From DASYLJ01 sp036009625 (lineage in GTDB: Bacteria > Desulfobacterota > Binatia > DP-6), in the NCBI GenBank assembly GCA_036009625.1, contig DASYLJ010000120.1, positions 1 to 64,000 of the forward strand: a stretch of 64,000 bases of DNA, given 5' to 3'. Below are positions 1 to 9,330 of the stretch, one piece after another. Under the pieces are notes generated by a model, which was not told the origin of the DNA, did not search any database, and was given only the letters and a program-made list of their open reading frames with translations. The position numbers and the translations under genes were made by a program. The stretch's first letter is position 1; every line of letters begins with the position of its first letter.

Positions 1-1
1 C

Positions 2-2509
2 ATCCAGACCGTCCATCGCCGCGGCTTCCGCTTCATCGCGTCGATCGCCAGCGCGCCCGCGCCCCAGCAGACCGATGCTCCCGCGCCACGTGCGGTCGGT
101 GGCGCGTCGAATCCGCTCGTCGGCCGCGAGGGCGAGCTCGACGAGCTGCTCACCGTCGCCGCCGAATCCGCGCAGGGCACCACGCGCGTCGTCCTCATCA
201 GCGGCGAGGCGGGCATCGGCAAATCGAGCGTGGTGGATCGGTTCGTCGCGACGCTCGGCCAGGGCGTTGGCCCGAACGAGACCCGGGTCGCCGTCGGACG
301 CGCCGTCGGTTACCTCCAGGGCGCGCCGCCCTATCTCGTGGTGCTGTCCGCCCTCGAAGCCCTGGCCACGAGTGCCGACGGTCCCGTGGTGCTTGCGGCC
401 ATGCGCGCGCACGTCCTCGACGTCCTGCAGCAGATGCCCTGGCTCTGTGCCGGCGATCCCGCGGGGATACCGGTGGCGGAGGCGTCCGATCGCCAGGATC
501 TGACGTCACGCCTGGCGACGCTGTTCGAGGCCCTCGCATCGCAGTTTCCGGTGGTGGTCGTCCTCGAAGATATGCACGACGCCGATGCGCCGACGGTGGA
601 CTTCGTCGCCGCCCTCCTGGAGAGCCACGCGCGGCTGCGGCTCATGATCGTCGTCACGTATCGCCCCGGCGAAGCCGTCCTCGCGTCCAACGGCCTCTTC
701 CAGGCTGCGCAGGCCGTGTGCCGGCACACCGGCGGACGGGAGATCCGCCTCGATCTGCTCGGCGCGGATGACGTCTCGGCATATCTCCGGCGCCGGGACG
801 CATCATTCTGGACGGAGGCGATGGCGTGCGACGTTCATCGTCAGAGCGGCGGAAACCCGTTGTTCATGGTGACGGTCGCCGACACGGCGGAGCTGACCGG
901 ATCCGTCGGCACGGACACCGACCGCAGTGTGCCCGACAGCCTGCGCGGGCTGCTCGAAACGCAGCTGCGGACATTGAAGTATTCGGAGCGCGACCTCCTC
1001 ATGACCGCGGCTGCGGTCGGCGCCGAGTTCTCCTCGCTCGCGGTCGCATCGGCGTCGGACGTGGCGCTGGAGGGAGTCGAGGAAGTCTGCGAGACGCTCG
1101 CACGGCAGTCGCGCTTTCTCCGAACCATTGGGGTCGTCGACTGGCCGTCCGGAGCCGTCGGGCAGGCCTACGCGTTCCGTCACCAGCTCTACCGCAGCGC
1201 TCTCTACGAGACGCTCGTACCGGCGCGCCGTCGTGCGATGCACCAGCGGATCGGCGAGGCACTCGAGAAGGGGTATGCGGGCGCCACGCGCGAGGTCGCC
1301 GCCGAGCTCGCGGACCACTTCGCGCGCAGCAACGATCACGAGCGCGCGATCAAGTACCTCCGCGAGGCCGCGCAGCTCGCGCGCACGCGCTTCGCCCATC
1401 GCGAAGCCGTCGATCTACTGGATCGCGCGTTCACGCTGCTCGGACGCCAACCGGCCGGCGCCGAACGCGACCACGTCGAGTTCCGCCTGGAGATGGATCG
1501 TGCCGCGTCGGCCGGCGCACGACACGGGTACGGCTCGGCGATCGCGCGTGTCGCCACCGAGAAGGTCGAGCACCTCGCCGAGCGGCTGCCGCCGAGCCAG
1601 GAGCGTTTCGTCTCGCTGGGCGTCGTCTACGGCTACCACCTCTTTCGCTCCGACGTTCCCGCCGCTACGCGCGTGGCGGAGCACCTGACGCGAGCGGCCA
1701 AGGAGCTCGACTGGCCGCTCGCGGCGCTCGGTGCGACCTCTGCGACGGCGATCGTCGCGCACACTCGGGGCGACTACGAGCTCGCCGACCGCAGCGCCCG
1801 CATCGTGCTCGCGTCCATGCCGGCGGACTTCCGCCTGCCGAATTTCCGGGACGTGCTGACCGTCACCCGCACGGCGATGGCCCAGAACCTCTGCTACCTC
1901 GACCGCCGCGCCGAAGCCGAGAGCGTCAGCCGCGACGCAATCGCGCGCGCCGATTGGCTCGAGGATCCGTACGAGATGGCGCACACCCGCATGTCGGCGT
2001 CGTATTGCGCGATGCTGTTCGGCGATCGCGAAACGACCCAGCATTGGGCAGCCGAGGCCGCGACGATCTCACGTCGGTACGACATCGAGGTGATCGCGTT
2101 GAACACGGAGATACTAGCCGCCTGGGCCGACGCCGACGGCGCCCTCGCCGCACGCCGCCAGCGCGTCGCGCGTGCCCTCGAAGCGCTCGACAAGACGGGG
2201 CATCTCAACGGCAAGGGCGTGTTCCTGGGTCTACTCGCCGAGCTCGAGATCGAAGCCGGCGACCTCGCCGCGGCGGCCGACGCTCTCGCTGCAGCCCGCG
2301 CCTTCTGCGAGTCGACGGCGTCCCACTGCCACTTGGCGGAGCTGTATCGGCGATCGGCGTGGGTGGAGGAACGACTCGGTACCGGCCCGGGTCGCCGCGG
2401 CCATCGCGCGCGCGAGTTGCTCGAAGAGGCCGAGCGCATCGCCCGTCGTCAGGAGTGTGCGTTGGTGCTGGGGCGCCTACGATCGGGCGGCGGGGGACTG
2501 CCGCGCTGA
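2..2509 (+). CDS. Winged-helix/AAA-ATPase/TPR transcriptional regulator, 5' truncated
   Basis: The reading frame is open from the window edge, so the true start lies upstream; 835 residues are visible. The first residues (IQTVHRRGFRFIA) match the last strand and wing of an OmpR/PhoB-type winged-helix DNA-binding domain. After a Pro/Ala linker comes an ATPase domain with Walker A GEAGIGKSS at visible residues 68-76 and Walker B VVVVLEDMHDAD near 184-195. The remaining ~600 residues are Ala/Glu/Arg-rich helices typical of TPR-like sensor regions. This order is that of large one-component regulators in which ATPase and TPR domains relay a signal to DNA binding. The ligand and targets cannot be read from the sequence. 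The flavoprotein gene starts 85 bp downstream on the same strand and is a possible target (inference). Confidence 0.85.
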   Translation: MQTVHRRGFRFIASIASAPAPQQTDAPAPRAVGGASNPLVGREGELDELLTVAAESAQGTTRVVLISGEAGIGKSSVVDRFVATLGQGVGPNETRVAVGRAVGYLQGAPPYLVVLSALEALATSADGPVVLAAMRAHVLDVLQQMPWLCAGDPAGIPVAEASDRQDLTSRLATLFEALASQFPVVVVLEDMHDADAPTVDFVAALLESHARLRLMIVVTYRPGEAVLASNGLFQAAQAVCRHTGGREIRLDLLGADDVSAYLRRRDASFWTEAMACDVHRQSGGNPLFMVTVADTAELTGSVGTDTDRSVPDSLRGLLETQLRTLKYSERDLLMTAAAVGAEFSSLAVASASDVALEGVEEVCETLARQSRFLRTIGVVDWPSGAVGQAYAFRHQLYRSALYETLVPARRRAMHQRIGEALEKGYAGATREVAAELADHFARSNDHERAIKYLREAAQLARTRFAHREAVDLLDRAFTLLGRQPAGAERDHVEFRLEMDRAASAGARHGYGSAIARVATEKVEHLAERLPPSQERFVSLGVVYGYHLFRSDVPAATRVAEHLTRAAKELDWPLAALGATSATAIVAHTRGDYELADRSARIVLASMPADFRLPNFRDVLTVTRTAMAQNLCYLDRRAEAESVSRDAIARADWLEDPYEMAHTRMSASYCAMLFGDRETTQHWAAEAATISRRYDIEVIALNTEILAAWADADGALAARRQRVARALEALDKTGHLNGKGVFLGLLAELEIEAGDLAAAADALAAARAFCESTASHCHLAELYRRSAWVEERLGTGPGRRGHRARELLEEAERIARRQECALVLGRLRSGGGGLPR

Positions 2510-2594
2510 GCCGTCGGAGAACCTTGACGCCCCCTCATTCTGGGTGTGCATATCGACTGGCTCGCTCACGCTTCGAGATCTCTGAGGGCAGTCG

Positions 2595-4595
2595 ATGAAG
2601 GAGACGGACGTTCTGCTGGTCGGATTCGGGTTTTCCTCCATCCCGCTCCTGCGTGAGCTCGACTCCTCCGGCGTGGACTACACGATTATCTCGGAGAAGG
2701 ACGGTTCGATCTGGGCGTCGCTCACCCGTTCGGGCGGGCTCGATTTCGATCTCGTCAGCTCGTACTACACCAGTTTCTACACCTTCGACCTGGTCGAGGA
2801 CTTCAGCGAGGACCGCTACACGACCGCGCGGGAGTTCTACGACATGCATCTCCGGTACTACCGCAAGTACCAGGATCGCATCGTCGTCGATCGCGTCAGT
2901 CTGATCGAGAACGAGAGCGACCACAGTATCGTCCACACCACGAGCGGCGAGCGCTTCAAGGCGAAGCACGTCGTGGTGTCGACCGCATTTCGTCGCAGAA
3001 TCGTCGAGTCGCTCACGACCTTCGACTGCAGCATCCGCAACAAAACCGTCGTCTTCGATACGATCGGGGACTCCGCCAATCTCCTGATCTCGAAGCTGGT
3101 GACGGGAGACAACAAGATCATCGTCCTGCAGAACGGCTTCCTGGCACTCGACAAGCTGTTCTACATGGGCGACACGACCTACAGTCTCGATCAGCTCGAG
3201 GCGCATCAGATGGCGCGGAGCTTTCCGCGCCTCTACGGCGCGGTGATCAATTTCAACTTCGTGCCGATGTTCACGATCTTCGTGAACTTCAAGCCGGTCG
3301 CCGCCTACATGTCCCTGATGCGGCGCATCCAACACGCCCTGGGACGCCTGTTCACCCCGGAGAACTTCCACGTTCCCTTCGCGGACACACGGCGCCAGAT
3401 CGAGGCCGATCGTCCGCCCAAGGCACACGTTCCCAACGGGATCATCGCGATCAAATACTGGCCCATCGACACGTATGCGCGGCAGTTCGCCGACGATCTG
3501 CCCGAGCGGATCAAGGAGGGCTTCCTGCTCAACGATCTCCCGTACTTCGTGTCCGAGGGCCTGGTGACGCTCGAGCGGAAGGACGCGACCACGGTCGACG
3601 AGGCGAGCCAGACCATCGAGTGCAACGGGGAGTCCGTCCACTACGACTACTTGATCAAGGGCGATGCGGAGGTTCCGAGATTGCCCCGGATCACGCACGA
3701 GAAGGACGGACGGACCGTCGACTACGAGTACGTGTATCGCGAGAACCACCTCGGTGTGATTCCGAGCGCGCTCAACAACGTCTACCTGCTCGGCTACACG
3801 AGGCCGCTCACGGGCGGCCTCTCCAACATGACCGAGATGCAGTCACTGCTCATCCACCGACTGATCACCGACGAACCGTTCCGTTCGGACATGGTCGACA
3901 AACTCCCGAAGAAGATCGCGGCGTACAATCGCAAGTACTACATGACGAGCGCTCCGGGTCCTCGCGACCACCTGACCTACTACGGCTTCTACACGGACGA
4001 GGTCGCCAGAGAGCTCGGCATCGAGTTGAGCCTCGGGTCGTGCCGCAGCCTCAGGGACGTGGCCAAATACCTGAGCTACCCGAACAACCCCGACAAGTTC
4101 CGTCAGACCGGCCGCTACAAGATCGACAAGTGCGCCGAGTTCGTCGACCACGTCTTCACCCAGCACAACGGATTCAAGCTGGTGTGGCAGCTGGGCCTCA
4201 CGTACCTGGGGTATCAGCTGCTGACGATCGCCATCGCCGCATCGTTGTTCCTTCACGGATGGATCAACGGCTACGTGCTGACGGCCGCCGTCGTCGGTCA
4301 GCTGCTCTCCGGATACTGGGCAATGATTCCCGTCTCGAACAGCTGTCCCTTCTTCGGCGCGAAGCTCGCATCGTTCCTGCTGTACATACCGATGCTGTTT
4401 CACCCGGTATCCGCGCTGCTGATCTTCCCGCTCGATTTCCTGCTGACGTACGTCCTGCGACAACGTCCGGGCGCGCGCTACCCATTCAACGACCTCAAGA
4501 ACAAGAAGCAGCACCGAGGATTCTGGGAGCGGTACAAAGAGGTCTACAACCGCGTGCGGCGACCGGCAGCTCTGCAGTCGGCGGTGGGCAGCTAG
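2595..4595 (+). CDS. FAD/NAD(P)-binding flavoprotein monooxygenase-like, C-terminal membrane anchor
   Basis: A 666-residue protein preceded by GAGGG seven bases before the ATG. The N-terminus has a Rossmann dinucleotide motif (VLLVGFGFSSIPLLREL, residues 5-21). Near residue 396 it has NVYLLGYTRPLTGGLSNMTE, resembling the late motif in flavin-containing monooxygenases where the cofactor domain closes. Residues about 530-620 form three hydrophobic, probably membrane-spanning segments, followed by a basic tail. Soluble FMO-like enzymes lack this extension, so the enzyme probably works at the inner membrane, perhaps on a hydrophobic substrate (inference). The substrate is unknown. Codon use resembles its neighbours. 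A squalene- or carotenoid-type oxidase cannot be excluded, but the characteristic motifs are not evident. Confidence 0.7.
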   Translation: MKETDVLLVGFGFSSIPLLRELDSSGVDYTIISEKDGSIWASLTRSGGLDFDLVSSYYTSFYTFDLVEDFSEDRYTTAREFYDMHLRYYRKYQDRIVVDRVSLIENESDHSIVHTTSGERFKAKHVVVSTAFRRRIVESLTTFDCSIRNKTVVFDTIGDSANLLISKLVTGDNKIIVLQNGFLALDKLFYMGDTTYSLDQLEAHQMARSFPRLYGAVINFNFVPMFTIFVNFKPVAAYMSLMRRIQHALGRLFTPENFHVPFADTRRQIEADRPPKAHVPNGIIAIKYWPIDTYARQFADDLPERIKEGFLLNDLPYFVSEGLVTLERKDATTVDEASQTIECNGESVHYDYLIKGDAEVPRLPRITHEKDGRTVDYEYVYRENHLGVIPSALNNVYLLGYTRPLTGGLSNMTEMQSLLIHRLITDEPFRSDMVDKLPKKIAAYNRKYYMTSAPGPRDHLTYYGFYTDEVARELGIELSLGSCRSLRDVAKYLSYPNNPDKFRQTGRYKIDKCAEFVDHVFTQHNGFKLVWQLGLTYLGYQLLTIAIAASLFLHGWINGYVLTAAVVGQLLSGYWAMIPVSNSCPFFGAKLASFLLYIPMLFHPVSALLIFPLDFLLTYVLRQRPGARYPFNDLKNKKQHRGFWERYKEVYNRVRRPAALQSAVGS

Positions 4596-4807
4596 GCGCG
4601 CCGATTCCGTCTCGGCCCATGGAGGAGGGCAGCTGGGTACGTCCTTCGGGCTTCGCGCCTGCAGGGCTACCCCGACGACTCCGTCAGCGCGCGCGTCCCG
4701 TCTCGGGGACGCGAAGCGGGTCAGGACCGCGCGATGATGGTCACGGTGCCGGCCAGGTGGCCGCCTGCGGTGTTCCCGCCGCAGGCGACCTCCTGCCGAC
4801 AACGGTG

Positions 4808-6328
4808 CTAGCGGCGCAGTCCCTGCGGACGCAACGGCAGCGCCGACGCGCCTTCTGACCCCGAGGTCCGGGCAGCGGCGAGCGGCGCCGGCAGCGCCGG
4901 GCGGCCCGGGGTGAACAACCACGTCTGGAAGAGGTCGTCCAGATCTGCTCCGGACATCTTCTCGGCGAACGCGATGAACTCCTCGATCGTGACGTTGTCG
5001 CCCTTCCGCTCCTGCGTCCAGCGCTTGAGGATGGCGAAGAAGGTGGGATCGCCCACGGCGAGGCGCAGCTGGTGGAGCGTCATGGCGCCGCGGTCGTAGA
5101 CTGGGTAGTCGAAGAGGTGATCAACGCCCGGATCGCCGATGATGACCTGCCAGAACGGATTGTTCGCGGGGTATCCGAAGTAATAGTAGTCGAAGTTCTC
5201 CTGCACCGGCACGCCGTGCTTGGCCTCGTCCCAGAGCCACTGGGCGTAGGTGGCGAAGCCCTCGTTGAGCCAGATGTCCTTCCAGCGGGCGATGCTCAGG
5301 CTGTCGCCGAACCACTGATGTGCAATCTCGTGGGCGAAGGTGCCTTCGGCGTCCTGCGGATACTGGGAGAACCACTCCACGGCGTAGATCGGGCGACTCT
5401 GGTTCTCGAGCGCGAATCCGAGCCCGACGTAGTCGTCGACGATGCCTCCGCCAGCCCGGAACGGATACTTGCTGAGAAGATCCTCGAAGAACTCGATGAT
5501 CTCGGGCTGAAGCGAGAACAACGCGTCGATGTGTGCGCCGTAGGGCGCGGCGAGATCCGGATCGACCGCGTCCCAGAAGCGGACGTTCTCCACCCGGTAG
5601 GCGCGAAGGTCGAACGCGCCAATGGTGGCCGTCGCCAGGTACGAGGCCATCGGCTCCCGCTGCTTCCACGTCCAGGTCGTCCAGCCATCTACCGTTCGCT
5701 GGCGCTCGAGGATGCCGTTGGCCACCGCCGTCAGCCCCTCGGGAACGGTGATCTCGAAGGTGTAGGACGCCTTGTCGGAGGGATGGTCGTTCACCGGGAA
5801 CCAGCTCGCTGCGACGTGTGGCTCGCCGGCGACGAGCGCGCCGTCGTCGGTGTGGATGAAGCCGGCCCCCTCCAGGGACACCGGGACGCCGCTGTAGTCG
5901 ATGAGGACGGTGAAGGCACGGCCCTGGCGCAGGCCGACTGCAGGCGTGATCGTGAACTCGCCGCCGTCACGGCTGAAGGAGGCGGGGAGACCATTCACGG
6001 TAACGGAGTGCACGGTCAGCCCGACCAGGTCGAGATTGAACGTCGACAGGTTCTGCGTCGTTCTGGCGCGAATTTTAGCGCGGCCCTCGAGCAGGTCCGT
6101 CGCCGGATCGTACTTCACCTCGAGGCCGTAGCTGCGGACGTCGTACCCGCCGTTTCCGTCCAACGGGAAGTACGGGTCGCCAGCACCCGCCGCGCCCGGC
6201 AGGAATTCCTGCCCGGACGCGACCGAGGGTCGCACCGCCAGGATGAAGACGAGGCACGGCAGGAGAAGCAGCAGGGTGCCGAGCGTACGCCTCCTCTCCT
6301 CATGAATCATCTGAAAGTTCTTCTTCAT
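4808..6328 (-). CDS. Secreted M1-family zinc metallopeptidase
   Basis: The start at 6328 was chosen over an upstream in-frame start because AGAGGAG lies seven bases before it and a clear signal peptide follows (basic start, hydrophobic 18-32, cleavage near VASGQ). The 506-residue product has HEIAHQW at 333-339 and the third zinc ligand Glu356 in LNEG, the exact HEXXH-18-E spacing of family M1. GFALEN at 304-309 takes the place of the substrate-anchoring GxMEN motif, with Leu for Met. The protein ends soon after the catalytic domain and lacks the long C-terminal helical domain of aminopeptidase N. It probably trims peptides outside the cytoplasm. It is convergent with the flavoprotein gene. 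Confidence 0.92.
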   Translation of the reverse strand: MKKNFQMIHEERRRTLGTLLLLLPCLVFILAVRPSVASGQEFLPGAAGAGDPYFPLDGNGGYDVRSYGLEVKYDPATDLLEGRAKIRARTTQNLSTFNLDLVGLTVHSVTVNGLPASFSRDGGEFTITPAVGLRQGRAFTVLIDYSGVPVSLEGAGFIHTDDGALVAGEPHVAASWFPVNDHPSDKASYTFEITVPEGLTAVANGILERQRTVDGWTTWTWKQREPMASYLATATIGAFDLRAYRVENVRFWDAVDPDLAAPYGAHIDALFSLQPEIIEFFEDLLSKYPFRAGGGIVDDYVGLGFALENQSRPIYAVEWFSQYPQDAEGTFAHEIAHQWFGDSLSIARWKDIWLNEGFATYAQWLWDEAKHGVPVQENFDYYYFGYPANNPFWQVIIGDPGVDHLFDYPVYDRGAMTLHQLRLAVGDPTFFAILKRWTQERKGDNVTIEEFIAFAEKMSGADLDDLFQTWLFTPGRPALPAPLAAARTSGSEGASALPLRPQGLRR

Positions 6329-7036
6329 GCGGTCACTCCTCTGTCTGTTGTTGAACTTGCCACAGGACGCACATTTCGCCCGGGCGACGGGATTCCTCGA
6401 CCCGCCGCCGCCGACAGCTCTTCGACGAGGCGCCCAAAGCCCGCTCGGCGGTTCGCCCGCCACCACTCGTCGACGCGGTGTGCGTACTGACACGCCGGCA
6501 TGGTCAGCAACGCCTGGCGCCTCGCGAGCAGCAGAGACGACGACGCGTTGTTGCCGCGCCTGGCACGACCACGAGCGCGACTCCGACCAAACGGCATGTC
6601 CCGCTGGTTCGTCGAGCGAGCTCGTTGCCGAACGAACGGATGGCCGGGTGCGGGACGGTCGGCGTTTGGCGGCCGAGGTAGCAGTCGCCGCGAGGTAACA
6701 CCGGCGGCGCTGCGACTGCCGTTGCGAGCGCCAACGGTCCTGCCGAAATCAAAGTCTAACAAACCACGGTCCGTTCACAGTGACTCTCTCCGCCTCCGCG
6801 TGCGACCCAGGGGGGCCTTTATGGACGGGCGCTGGCGGGGGAAATGCCGCGCGCGTGGTCCGCACTCTGCCCTGAAACCTGGCTGCAACGCCACGAAAAA
6901 TCGCACACAACTTGCGGGCTGGGTGCCGGCGGCGACCCCTGCGACAAGGCGCCACTGACTTGGGGTCCACGGTTCATGGGCCCGCGATCCCGGACCGTGA
7001 GCACGAGCCCGGCGGCGACGGCGTACAGCTGGCGGC
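6329..7036. other. Intergenic stretch without a convincing gene
   Basis: This 0.7 kb lies between the M1 peptidase start and a sensor-kinase remnant. Short open frames exist on both strands, but none has a ribosome-binding site plus a recognisable domain. The relatively A/T-rich patch near 6745-6790 could hold a promoter. A minus-strand frame with CQYAHRVDEWWRANRRAGF (about 6420-6490) looks more protein-like than its surroundings but cannot be assigned. Confidence 0.5.
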
Positions 7037-7382
7037 CTCACGCGCGCCCGGCAGTCGCATCGTGAACGTCATCCCCAGCCCGTCGTTCACGGTAGCCCAC
7101 AGATGCCCGCCGTGGGCCGCGACGATCGAGGTGTGGGCCCACGGCGAGCCCCATCGCCATGCCCCGCTGCCTGGTCGTGTAGAGCGGCTCGAAGAGACGC
7201 GCGATCGCAGTGGGCTCGCCGCCGACGCCTTCGTGCCGGACGGCGACGACGATCCAACGCCGGCCGTCGCGCACCGTGTACCTGACGTCGATCGTGAGCC
7301 GCTGCCGCGGCTCTGCGACGTGGCTCACGGCGTCCGCGCTCGACGACGTTCGCCGCGGTTGCGCCCGTTCCGTAGCGCGCAC
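7037..7382 (-). pseudogene. Remnant of a sensor histidine kinase ATP-binding domain
   Basis: On the minus strand the first part reads as a HATPase domain: a degenerate N-box (SADAVSHVAEPRQRL), a G1-like stretch, then RLFEPLYTTRQRGMAMGLAV, close to the FEPFYTTK..GMGMGLA F/G2 box of PAS-type hybrid kinases. At about 7138 the frame breaks. One frame over it continues as HTSIVAAHGGHLWATVNDGL and MTFTMRLPGARE, the usual end of the fold. One extra G in a GGG run (gtgggcccac) would explain the shift. No dimerisation domain or start is visible, so this is a 5'-truncated, frameshifted relic. It lies just upstream of the ECF sigma gene on the opposite strand. Confidence 0.75.
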
Positions 7383-7392
7383 GCGCTTCCTC

Positions 7393-7417
7393 TGTCCTGC
7401 AACGTTTTGCTAGCGTG
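7393..7417 (+). promoter_or_regulatory. Candidate ECF41-type promoter upstream of the sigma gene
   Basis: TGTC at 7393-7396 and CGTG at 7414-7417 are 17 bases apart, loosely resembling the TGTCACA/CGTC elements recognised by ECF41 sigma factors, which are often autoregulated. The -10-like element lies only eight bases before the ATG, so the transcript would be almost leaderless. This is weak evidence. Confidence 0.2.
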
Positions 7418-7425
7418 AGCTGGCG

Positions 7426-8328
7426 ATGAGCTCGAAGGCGACCGTGCCGCCCGACGATCCGGCGGCGACCTACGCGAGCCTCCGACCACGACTCTTCGGG
7501 ATCGCCTACCGGATGCTGGGCAGCGTGGCCGACGCCGAGGACGTGCTGCAGGATGCCTGGCTCCGCTGGCAAGCGACGAATCATGCGGAGGTGCTCGACG
7601 CGGCGGCGTTCCTTGTGACGATCACGACCCGGCTCGCGCTCAACGTCGTGCAGTCCGCGCGCGCGCGTCGCGAAACCTACGTCGGCCAGTGGCTTCCCGA
7701 GCCGGTCGACACCGCCGCCGATCCGGCGCTGGGGGCCGAGCGCGGCGAGGCGCTCGAGGTGGCGGTGCTGCTGCTCGAGAAGCTGCCGCCGGCCGAGCGG
7801 GCCGCGTACGTCCTGAGCCAGGCCTTCGACTACTCGCACGCACAGATCGCGGAGATATTGTCGGTGAGCGAGGTCAACGCGCGACAGCTCGCGAGCCGCG
7901 CGCGCAAGCACCTCGCCGACGAACGATGCGAGCCCGTCCCGGTTGCCGAGCAGCGCCGGCTCCTGGGCGCGTTCCTGACCGCCGCGCGGGCGAACGATCT
8001 GGAGGCGCTGAAGAGCCTGTTCGCGTCGGATGTCGTCAGCTACTCGGATGGCGGCGGAGCGGTCCGGGCCGCCGGCAAGCCCATCGTCGGCGCCGACCGG
8101 GTGGCGGACTTCTTCGTTGCGGTCGGAAGCTGGTTCTGGGCGGACGCCGCGGTCGAGCCGGTCGAGGTGAACGGCCAGGGCGCCTTCTTGGTCGAGCACA
8201 TGGGCGCGCCGTACGGCGTGCTCACCATCGGTGCGTCGCGGGACGGAATCGATCGCATCTTCTGGGTGATGAATCCGGCCAAGCTCGCCAGCGTTCTGGC
8301 AGGTCGCGCGACCGGCGCGGTGCGTTGA
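7426..8328 (+). CDS. ECF41/SigJ-type RNA polymerase sigma factor with SnoaL-like C-terminal domain
   Basis: A 300-residue sigma factor. Region 2 spans about residues 15-85 (RLFGIAYRMLGSVADAEDVL). Region 4 spans about 115-165, with a helix-turn-helix around EILSVSEVNARQLASRARKH. The linker WLPEPVDT is characteristic of the ECF41/SigJ group. Residues about 180-300 form a SnoaL/NTF2-like domain (LFASDVVSYSDGGGAVRAAG), the fused C-terminal extension that replaces a separate anti-sigma factor and modulates activity in this group. ECF41 genes usually sit next to an oxidoreductase or carboxymuconolactone decarboxylase target. Here the neighbours are a DUF4239 membrane protein and a kinase relic, so the target is not obvious. 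Confidence 0.92.
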   Translation: MSSKATVPPDDPAATYASLRPRLFGIAYRMLGSVADAEDVLQDAWLRWQATNHAEVLDAAAFLVTITTRLALNVVQSARARRETYVGQWLPEPVDTAADPALGAERGEALEVAVLLLEKLPPAERAAYVLSQAFDYSHAQIAEILSVSEVNARQLASRARKHLADERCEPVPVAEQRRLLGAFLTAARANDLEALKSLFASDVVSYSDGGGAVRAAGKPIVGADRVADFFVAVGSWFWADAAVEPVEVNGQGAFLVEHMGAPYGVLTIGASRDGIDRIFWVMNPAKLASVLAGRATGAVR

Positions 8329-8463
8329 CGAGTCGGCGAGCAATTGCGGAACGGTCCGTCCGAGTTACTAGGCCTCGGTGCGTGCTCCCAGTGACGGACT
8401 CCCATAAGAACGGGTGTGTGCCTTACGGACGACTTCCTCGAACCGGCGCCGACGAGTAGTGAC

Positions 8464-9225
8464 ATGAACAGCCTGGCAATCGCGTCGATCGTGTTCACCT
8501 GTGTCTTCGGCGGCGCGCTCCTGGGTCTCGTGCTTCGGCGCGTGCTGCCGGACGACCATCTCGGCTCCGATTCGAAGGACGTGGTGAAGCTGGCGATGGG
8601 GCTGGTCGCTACCATGGCGGCGCTCGCCCTCGGGCTCCTCACCGGCTCTGCGAAGAGCACCTTCGATGAGGAGGACGGCCAGCTGAAGCAGGTTGCCGCC
8701 AACGTGGTCTTGCTGGATCGTACGCTGGCCCACTACGGGCCGGAAACGAATGATGCTCGTGAGTCGATCCGCCGGCTGATCGCCTCGCGGCTCTCGACCA
8801 TCTGGCCAGAGGAGGGGGCGGGATCGGTCGAGCGGGATGATCCCGAGGCGACGGCGGCGGTCGAGCGAATCGACGATCAGATTCGCGCACTGTCCCCGCA
8901 AAACGATACGCAGCGGACCCTTCAAGGGCGTGCGTCAGAAACCCTTGGCGACGTCATTCGGACACGCTGGCTGTTGTTGGGAGAGGCAGGGAACTCGGTT
9001 CAGCGGCCGCTGCTGGTGGTGCTGGTGTTCTGGCTCGCCGCGCTCTTCATCAGTTTCGGGTTGTTCGCCCCTCGCAACCCGACCGTCGTCACCGTGCTGG
9101 CTGTTGCCGCCATCTCCGTCGCGGGTTCGATCTTCCTGATCCTCGAGATGAACCAGCCGTTCACTGGCTTCGTGAAGATTTCGAGCGCTCCGCTCAGGTT
9201 CGCGCTCGCCCATCTCGGGCAATAG
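8464..9225 (+). CDS. DUF4239 (bestrophin-like domain) membrane protein
   Basis: The start at 8464 (MNSLAIASIV) was chosen because a hydrophobic segment begins directly there; an upstream in-frame start would add 16 polar residues. The 253-residue product has two membrane segments near the N-terminus (about 5-25 and 45-60). It then has a soluble loop with DSKDVVKLAMGLVATMAALA, NVVLLDRTLAHYGPE and a helical region, followed by two C-terminal membrane segments (about 182-205 and 210-228). This matches the DUF4239 family in length and motifs. The family's function is not established. It follows the sigma factor by 135 bp on the same strand. Confidence 0.8.
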   Translation: MNSLAIASIVFTCVFGGALLGLVLRRVLPDDHLGSDSKDVVKLAMGLVATMAALALGLLTGSAKSTFDEEDGQLKQVAANVVLLDRTLAHYGPETNDARESIRRLIASRLSTIWPEEGAGSVERDDPEATAAVERIDDQIRALSPQNDTQRTLQGRASETLGDVIRTRWLLLGEAGNSVQRPLLVVLVFWLAALFISFGLFAPRNPTVVTVLAVAAISVAGSIFLILEMNQPFTGFVKISSAPLRFALAHLGQ

Positions 9226-9330
9226 ACGACCCGCGCACAGCAACATCGGCTTGCCCGCCGGAAGACGACCGCGGTAACGTCACCGCGCGGGCACGATCAC
9301 GGCGCCCTGACGGAGGGAGCGTTCCGGATC

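Noticed and set aside
4762..4787. A 9-bp inverted repeat between two convergent genes.
   Set aside because: Imperfect outside the core, and the minus strand here reads as a protein-like tail (CGGNTAGGHLAGTVTIIARS), so the stem may be chance.
6325..6762. A 145-codon minus-strand frame overlapping the M1 peptidase start region.
   Set aside because: No ribosome-binding site and no recognised domain; overlaps the likely promoter of the peptidase.
7087..8343. Long minus-strand frame through the ECF sigma gene.
   Set aside because: Arg/His-rich antisense shadow; the sigma factor has full domain support.
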